DNA of 10,244 bases from Comamonadaceae bacterium (GTDB taxonomy: Bacteria; Pseudomonadota; Gammaproteobacteria; Burkholderiales; Burkholderiaceae_C). Both the position numbers and the translations under genes were made by a program. How positions within the stretch are numbered: the stretch's first letter is position 1; the number at the start of each line of letters is the position of its first letter. This document shows positions 6,388-10,244 of the stretch, in pieces. The notes beneath the pieces are model-generated. The model worked only from the letters and a program-made list of their open reading frames with translations, was not told where the DNA came from and searched no databases. The DNA lies in assembly GCA_947460065.1 (NCBI GenBank), contig CANHGF010000058.1:1-10244 (forward strand), written 5' to 3'.

Positions 6388-7278
6388 GTGAACCAGCCCC
6401 AGACTCCACCCACTTATGACCGGCCGGCTGTGCTGCGCTGGCCCCAGGTGGCGCCACGGCTCACACCCTGGCTGCATGAGGAAGTGGCCCGCCGGATGTT
6501 CGAGCGCTTGCAGTGGATACGTTACAAGCCTCGGGCCTGGACCCACTGGAGCCCTCTGAACAGCGGCGAGGCTGCGCACCGCACGCTCATGCTCTGGTGC
6601 AATGCGCCGGCGAGCATGGTCGAGGCCGAGCCGGGGCGTCTGGCCCTGGCAAGACCGCGCTTTGAGCGACCCTGGTGGCAACGCTGGCGCAGCCCGTCCC
6701 TGTCCTGGCAGGAGCCGGCGCCGCATACGCAGGACCTGATTTGGGCCAATATGGTGCTGCACACCGAGGTTGAGCCTCAGGCCCTGCTCCTGCAGTGGCA
6801 GCGGCTGCTGCGGGCCGATGGCTTTGTGATGTTTTCCTGCTTGGGGCCCGACACCGCGCTGGAACTGCGCCAGCTCTATCAGGACCTGGGTTGGCCGCCG
6901 GCTGGCGCCGAGTTCACCGACATGCACGACTGGGGCGACATGCTGGTGGGCAGCGGCTTTGCCGAGCCCGTTATGGACATGGAGAGGCTGACCCTGACCT
7001 TTGCCCGCGGCGAGGCCCTGCTGGCTGAACTGCGGCAATGGGGGCGCAATGTGCATCCGGGGCGTTTTCAGGCCTTGCGGGGGCGCAATTGGCGCTCGCA
7101 GTTGGTCGCCGCCATCGAGCAGCGCTGGCCTAGGCAGGCCGATGGCCGACTGACTCTGACGGTGGAGTTGGTCTACGGCCATGCGCTCAAGAGCGCCGCT
7201 GGACCCAAGCTCGGGCCTCTGAGTACCGTCTCGGTCGAGGCCATGCGCGAGATGCTGCAGCGCGATCGCCCTCGCTGA
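6388..7278 (+). CDS. BioC-like methyltransferase-family protein with unrecognisable SAM motif I
   Basis: This 296-residue protein resembles the BioC branch of class I methyltransferases (malonyl-ACP O-methyltransferase, which starts biotin synthesis), often seen beside cox genes in Burkholderiales. Family traits: 'EEVARRMFERLQWIRYKP' near the N-terminus, 'DLIWANMVLHTEV' (from 116), 'GFVMFSCLGPDTALELRQLY' (about 145-164) and 'MHDWGDMLVGSGFAEPVMDM' (from 179), very like BioC. However, where motif I (consensus like VLDLGCGTG) should bind the cofactor, around residues 64-75, the sequence is 'HRTLMLWCNAPASMV', with no glycine-rich loop. The frame is intact, so this is not an obvious pseudogene. 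It may be a diverged or non-catalytic relative. I chose GTG 6388 as start: it gives the expected short N-terminus and avoids overlap with comF; no Shine-Dalgarno is visible. No other biotin genes are in the window. Confidence 0.75.
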   Translation: MNQPQTPPTYDRPAVLRWPQVAPRLTPWLHEEVARRMFERLQWIRYKPRAWTHWSPLNSGEAAHRTLMLWCNAPASMVEAEPGRLALARPRFERPWWQRWRSPSLSWQEPAPHTQDLIWANMVLHTEVEPQALLLQWQRLLRADGFVMFSCLGPDTALELRQLYQDLGWPPAGAEFTDMHDWGDMLVGSGFAEPVMDMERLTLTFARGEALLAELRQWGRNVHPGRFQALRGRNWRSQLVAAIEQRWPRQADGRLTLTVELVYGHALKSAAGPKLGPLSTVSVEAMREMLQRDRPR

Positions 7279-7343
7279 TGGCAGGTCATCGCCCAGGGCG
7301 GTAAACTTTGAAGCTGTTGAAGCCGGTATGGTCCGGCCGACGC

Positions 7344-7360
7344 GGGCGGCATCGCCGCCC
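7344..7360 (+). other. GC-rich stem-loop ahead of the DUF2244 gene
   Basis: GGGCGGC (7344-7350), loop ATC, GCCGCCC (7354-7360) is a perfect 7-base-pair inverted repeat in the 96-base gap after the methyltransferase gene, ending 14 bases before GTG 7375. No T-run follows, so it is not a standard intrinsic terminator. It could be a weak terminator, an mRNA stability element, or chance in GC-rich DNA. Confidence 0.4.
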
Positions 7361-7374
7361 TAGAGCTCGATAAG

Positions 7375-7878
7375 GTGCTTACCTTGGTTCTTGCTTCCTT
7401 CAGACTTGCTTCTCACCAGCCATCAGATGCTGGCCAGGAACCCGCGCTGCAGTGGTCCTTGCAGCGCAATTGCGCGCTGTCGCCGGCTCAGTTGTTGCGG
7501 TTTTACCTCGGTATTTGTGTGGTTTCCCTGGGCATTGCCACCCTGTTTTGGTTCATGGGGGCGCACCTGGTCATGCCCTTTGCCTGGCTGGAAGTGCTGG
7601 TGCTTGGCGCCGCGCTGCTGGTGTATGCGCGTCACGCGCGCGACGGTGAAAGAATCACCCTGCAAGGCCGCTTACTGGTGGTTGAGTGTGAACATGGCGG
7701 GCATACCGAACGCACCGAGTTTGTCCGTGACTGGGTCAAGGTCGAACCGCGCAATGGTGACGGTTCTCTGATCGAGGTGTCGGGGCAGGGCCGCCGGGTG
7801 ACAGTGGGGCGTCATTTGCAGCCTCAATTGCGCCCTGTTTTGGCCCGAGAAATGAGGCTGGCCCTGCGCGGGGCTTGA
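7375..7878 (+). CDS. DUF2244 family membrane protein next to coxB
   Basis: This 167-residue protein fits the DUF2244 family, commonly found just upstream of cytochrome oxidase genes in beta- and alphaproteobacteria and of unknown function. Visible features are the family's opening 'LQWSLQRNCALSPAQLLRFY' (about 25-44), two membrane segments at about 43-62 and 66-86 ending in VYARHARDGERI, and a soluble C-terminal half with 'TEFVRDWVKVEP' and 'GSLIEVSGQGRRVTVGRHL', probably a small beta domain in the cytoplasm. The start is uncertain: GTG 7375 has at best a GAG/AAGG-like ribosome site, and no ATG exists in frame before the conserved region; a TTG at 7384 is an alternative. It ends 102 bases before coxB, which has its own promoter. 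Its position suggests a role in oxidase assembly or membrane biogenesis, but this is inference from context only. Confidence 0.82.
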   Translation: MLTLVLASFRLASHQPSDAGQEPALQWSLQRNCALSPAQLLRFYLGICVVSLGIATLFWFMGAHLVMPFAWLEVLVLGAALLVYARHARDGERITLQGRLLVVECEHGGHTERTEFVRDWVKVEPRNGDGSLIEVSGQGRRVTVGRHLQPQLRPVLAREMRLALRGA

Positions 7879-7891
7879 TGCTCAACATCTG

Positions 7892-7919
7892 ACACCAAAC
7901 TTGCAGTCTTTGGCGGTGT
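7892..7919. repeat. Imperfect inverted repeat upstream of the cox promoter
   Basis: ACACCAAA (7892-7899) faces TTTGGCGGTGT (7909-7919) across a 9-base centre. The inner CCAAA/TTTGG match is perfect, and the outer ACA/TGT match needs a 3-base bulge. It sits 17 bases upstream of the TATAAT box, a place where a regulator could bind. No known operator is recognised, and it could be chance. Confidence 0.25.
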
Positions 7920-7941
7920 GGGCTCGGGCACTGCCTATAAT
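7910..7941 (+). promoter_or_regulatory. Candidate promoter of coxB
   Basis: A perfect TATAAT lies at 7936-7941, 39 bases before the coxB ATG. The -35 side is weak: TTGGCG at 7910-7915 gives a 20-base spacer, longer than ideal. TG at 7932-7933 is one base too far for an extended -10. Such a partial promoter may depend on an activator. The expected start is at 7946-7948, immediately before seven T residues (7949-7955). Confidence 0.55.
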
Positions 7942-7980
7942 CAGCAAGTTTTTTTGGCGGTTGATTACTCTCTAAAAGCA

Positions 7981-9216
7981 ATGAAGATGAACTTTATTCA
8001 GGGCCCCGGCAGGCCAAGCGTCAAGGCGCTCATCCCCTCCGCGTTGAACCTCATGTCCAAGGCTACGACTTGGATCGCTTTGGCCGGTGCAGGTTTGTCC
8101 AGCGCCGCATCGGCAGCCAGTTACAACCTGCCTGGCGGCCCGCAGCCGTTTCAGCTCAACTTGCCCGAGCCCGCCACTCGGCTGGCTGCTGAGCAAAACT
8201 GGCTGCACTGGGCCATGATGATCATCTGCCTGGTGATCTTCATCGCCGTTTTTGGCGTCATGTTCTATTCCATCTGGAAGCACCGCAAGTCGGTGGGCCA
8301 TAAGCCGGCCAATTTCCACGAGTCGACCGCCGTCGAGATCGCCTGGACCGTGGTGCCCTTCCTCATCGTCATCGGCATGGCCCTCATGGCCACCAAGCTG
8401 CTGGTGGCCCAGAAAGACACCTCCAATGCCGATCTGACGATCAAGGCCACCGGTATTCAGTGGAAGTGGGGCTATGAGTACATCAAAGGCGAGGGCGAGG
8501 GCATCGCCTTTGTGTCCACTCTGGATGCCGGTCACCGCGCCTTGTCCAATGCGGGCGGCCCCAAGAAGGGCGAAATCGTCAACGACTATCTGCTTAAGGT
8601 TGACAAGCCTTTGGTGGTGCCGGTCAACCAGAAAATTCGCATCATCACCACTGCCAACGATGTGATTCACGCTTTCGCGGTGCCGCAGTTTGGCATCAAG
8701 CAAGACGCCATCCCTGGCTTTGTGCGGGACACCTGGTTCCGCGCTGAAAAGACCGGTGACTTCTATGGACAGTGCCAAGAGTTGTGCGGTAAGGAACACG
8801 CCTACATGCCCATCCATGTGAAGGTGGTGACGGCCGAGCAGTATTCTGCTTGGACCAAGGAGCGCCTGAAGGAGGCTGCGGCCTTGGCAGACGATCCCAG
8901 CAAGGTCTGGCAACAGGCCGACCTGGTCGCCCGCGGCGAGAAGGTCTATGCCGCCAATTGCGCCGCCTGCCACCAGGCCAACGGCAAGGGAGCTGGCCCG
9001 ATCAAGCCGCTCGACGGCTCGGCTATCGTGCTCGATGCCGACCACCTCAAGACGGTCAACATCTTGCTCAACGGTGCAGCCGGCGGGTCCATGCCATCCT
9101 GGAAGCAGTTGAGCGACACCGAAATCGCGGCCGTCATCACTTACGCCAAGAACAGCTGGTCCAACAAGACCGCGCAGCTGGTGCAGCCGGCGCAGGTTCA
9201 GGCCGCACGTAAGTGA
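7981..9216 (+). CDS. coxB: Cytochrome c oxidase subunit II with fused C-terminal cytochrome c domain
   Basis: This is subunit II of an aa3-type (caa3-like) haem-copper oxidase, 411 residues. An N-terminal presequence ending near 'SSAASAASYN' (about 40-49) looks like a signal peptide. Two membrane segments follow at about 75-98 and 121-143. The periplasmic cupredoxin domain holds the binuclear CuA ligands: H230 (in DVIHAFAVPQF), C265, E267, C269, H273 and M276 (CQELCGKEHAYM). An added cytochrome c domain binds haem through C327-A-A-C330-H331, with M371 (SMPSW) as likely axial ligand. It takes electrons from cytochrome c and passes them via CuA to subunit I. Start ATG 7981 is preferred for the TATAAT-box distance, but ATG 7987 and ATG 8053 (MSKATTW, a neater signal peptide) are possible; ribosome sites are weak for all. 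coxA begins 39 bases downstream. Confidence 0.95.
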   Translation: MKMNFIQGPGRPSVKALIPSALNLMSKATTWIALAGAGLSSAASAASYNLPGGPQPFQLNLPEPATRLAAEQNWLHWAMMIICLVIFIAVFGVMFYSIWKHRKSVGHKPANFHESTAVEIAWTVVPFLIVIGMALMATKLLVAQKDTSNADLTIKATGIQWKWGYEYIKGEGEGIAFVSTLDAGHRALSNAGGPKKGEIVNDYLLKVDKPLVVPVNQKIRIITTANDVIHAFAVPQFGIKQDAIPGFVRDTWFRAEKTGDFYGQCQELCGKEHAYMPIHVKVVTAEQYSAWTKERLKEAAALADDPSKVWQQADLVARGEKVYAANCAACHQANGKGAGPIKPLDGSAIVLDADHLKTVNILLNGAAGGSMPSWKQLSDTEIAAVITYAKNSWSNKTAQLVQPAQVQAARK

Positions 9217-9243
9217 TTACCAGAGTCGTACGAGTCCAACAAA

Positions 9244-9248
9244 AAGGG
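9244..9248 (+). promoter_or_regulatory. Ribosome binding site of coxA
   Basis: AAGGG lies 7 bases before ATG 9256 within the 39-base coxB-coxA gap. It fixes the start of coxA and is clearly better than the signals ahead of coxB, which fits efficient translation of the second gene of the operon. No terminator or promoter is visible in this gap. Confidence 0.6.
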
Positions 9249-9255
9249 TAGAGCC

Positions 9256-10244
9256 ATGAGCGCAGTTCTCGATCACCACGCACACGATCACGACCATGAC
9301 CACCATGCACCGACCGGTTGGCGCCGGTGGGTGTTTGCCACCAACCACAAGGACATCGGTACGCTGTACCTGCTGTTTGCCTTCACCATGCTGATGATCG
9401 GTGGCGTGCTCGCGCTGATCATCCGCGCCGAGCTGTTCCAGCCCGGTCTGCAGGTGGTCAATCCGGAGTTGTTTAACCAGCTCACCACCATGCATGGCCT
9501 GATCATGGTGTTCGGCGCCATCATGCCGGCCTTCGTGGGCTTCGCGAACTGGATGATCCCGCTGCAGATCGGCGCGGCCGACATGGCTTTTGCCCGCATG
9601 AACAACTTCAGCTTCTGGCTGATGATCCCTGCCGCGCTGATGCTCGCCGGCTCCTTCTTCATGCCCGGTGGTGCGCCCGCGGCTGGTTGGACGCTGTACG
9701 CTCCGCTGACTCTGCAGATGGGCCCGTCGATGGACGCCGGCATCTTTGCGCTGCACATCCTGGGTGCCTCCTCCATCATGGGCTCGATCAACATCATCGT
9801 GACCATCCTGAACATGCGCGCTCCCGGCATGACCCTGATGAAGATGCCGATGTTTGTCTGGACCTGGCTGATCACCGCTTATCTGCTGATCGCCGTGATG
9901 CCCGTGCTGGCCGGTGCCATCACCATGACGCTGACTGACCGTCACTTTGGCACCAGCTTCTTCAACCCCGCCGGCGGTGGCGATCCGGTGATGTACCAGC
10001 ATATCTTCTGGTTCTTCGGCCACCCTGAGGTCTACATCATGATCTTGCCGGCCTTCGGCATCGTCAGCCACATCATCCCGGCCTTTGCCCGCAAGCGCCT
10101 GTTTGGCTACGCCTCCATGGTCTATGCGACCGGCTCGATCGCCATCCTGAGCTTCATCGTCTGGGCCCACCACATGTTCACCCCCGGCATGCCGGTGACT
10201 GGCCAGTTGTTCTTCATGTACGCCACCATGCTGATCGCCATTCC
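9256..10244 (+). CDS. coxA: Cytochrome c oxidase subunit I (3' end beyond the window)
   Basis: This is the catalytic membrane subunit of the aa3-type oxidase, which reduces O2 to water at a haem a3-CuB centre and pumps protons. The first 329 codons of about 530 are present. After a His-rich start (seven of residues 7-17 are histidine), the standard '[19 protein letters not shown]' opening follows. Key residues seen are H80 (TTMHGLIM, low-spin haem a ligand), D109 in '[12 protein letters not shown]' (D-channel entrance), E258 in H256-P-E-V-Y260 (CuB ligand H256, the cross-linked tyrosine and the D-channel glutamate), and CuB ligands H305-H306 in 'VWAHHMF'. The second haem a ligand, the a3 ligand and the K-channel residues lie past the edge. 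D-channel residues mark it as an A1-type pump. Gene order with coxB is standard; the frame is intact to the last base. Confidence 0.97.
   Translation, partial: MSAVLDHHAHDHDHDHHAPTGWRRWVFATNHKDIGTLYLLFAFTMLMIGGVLALIIRAELFQPGLQVVNPELFNQLTTMHGLIMVFGAIMPAFVGFANWMIPLQIGAADMAFARMNNFSFWLMIPAALMLAGSFFMPGGAPAAGWTLYAPLTLQMGPSMDAGIFALHILGASSIMGSINIIVTILNMRAPGMTLMKMPMFVWTWLITAYLLIAVMPVLAGAITMTLTDRHFGTSFFNPAGGGDPVMYQHIFWFFGHPEVYIMILPAFGIVSHIIPAFARKRLFGYASMVYATGSIAILSFIVWAHHMFTPGMPVTGQLFFMYATMLIAI

Noticed and set aside
6322..7182. A 286-codon minus-strand open frame opposite the BioC-like gene.
   Set aside because: The composition is Gln/Pro/His-rich antisense-like, while the plus strand carries clear BioC-like motifs.
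7308..7332. TTGAAG and TATGGT as a promoter for the DUF2244 gene.
   Set aside because: The spacer is only 13 bases and the -10 match is poor.
7972..9045. A 357-codon minus-strand open frame.
   Set aside because: It lies opposite coxB, whose CuA and haem motifs prove the plus-strand reading.
9217..10173. A 318-codon minus-strand open frame, very rich in His, Gly and Asp.
   Set aside because: It is the antisense of coxA; codon bias of the strong coxA gene explains the open frame, and no family is recognised.
1..10244. CRISPR arrays, tRNA or rRNA genes, insertion sequences, attachment sites.
   Set aside because: No spaced direct repeats, cloverleaf sequences, transposase-like frames or terminal inverted repeats were seen on reading both strands.

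Overview
This GC-rich, densely coded window reads as the chromosome of a betaproteobacterium, most likely order Burkholderiales. The clue is the order methyltransferase (BioC-like) / DUF2244 / coxB with a fused cytochrome c domain / coxA with a His-rich start, next to comF and trmL. This placement rests on remembered family features, not on a search. No mobile element, CRISPR array, tRNA or rRNA is visible, and no gene-free stretch exceeds about 105 bases.

Layout. (1) Positions 1-4230, plus strand: a branched-chain amino acid (HAAT/Liv-type) ABC uptake operon. It holds the 3' part of a periplasmic binding protein, a LivH-like permease, a LivM permease fused to a LivG ATPase in one 590-residue protein, and a LivF ATPase overlapping it by 8 bases. 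(2) 4305-5060, plus: a TauE/SafE (TSUP) membrane permease. It has a good sigma70-like promoter so close to its ATG that the mRNA may be leaderless, and it ends in a hairpin terminator whose loop is the stop codon. (3) 5074-6314, minus: trmL (tRNA wobble 2'-O-methyltransferase) downstream of a comF-type phosphoribosyltransferase. (4) 6388-7278, plus, divergent from comF: a BioC-like methyltransferase whose SAM-binding motif I is not recognisable. (5) 7375-10244, plus: a DUF2244 membrane protein, then coxB and the first two thirds of coxA, which runs off the right edge.

How they work together. The liv genes form one transporter: binding protein, two permease domains and two ATPase domains. The ATPase motifs suggest that only one of the two composite ATP sites is fully canonical. 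The cox genes encode an aa3-type oxidase whose subunit II carries its own c-type cytochrome. A perfect TATAAT box precedes coxB, and seven T residues fall at the expected start of the transcript. TSUP, trmL, comF and the methyltransferase look like single-gene or two-gene units between these operons.

Nothing here is clearly a new biological system. The points most worth a second look are the asymmetric ATPase sites of the LivMG/LivF pair, the methyltransferase without motif I, the candidate leaderless TSUP promoter, the T-tract at the coxB start, and the uncharacterised DUF2244 gene beside cox.
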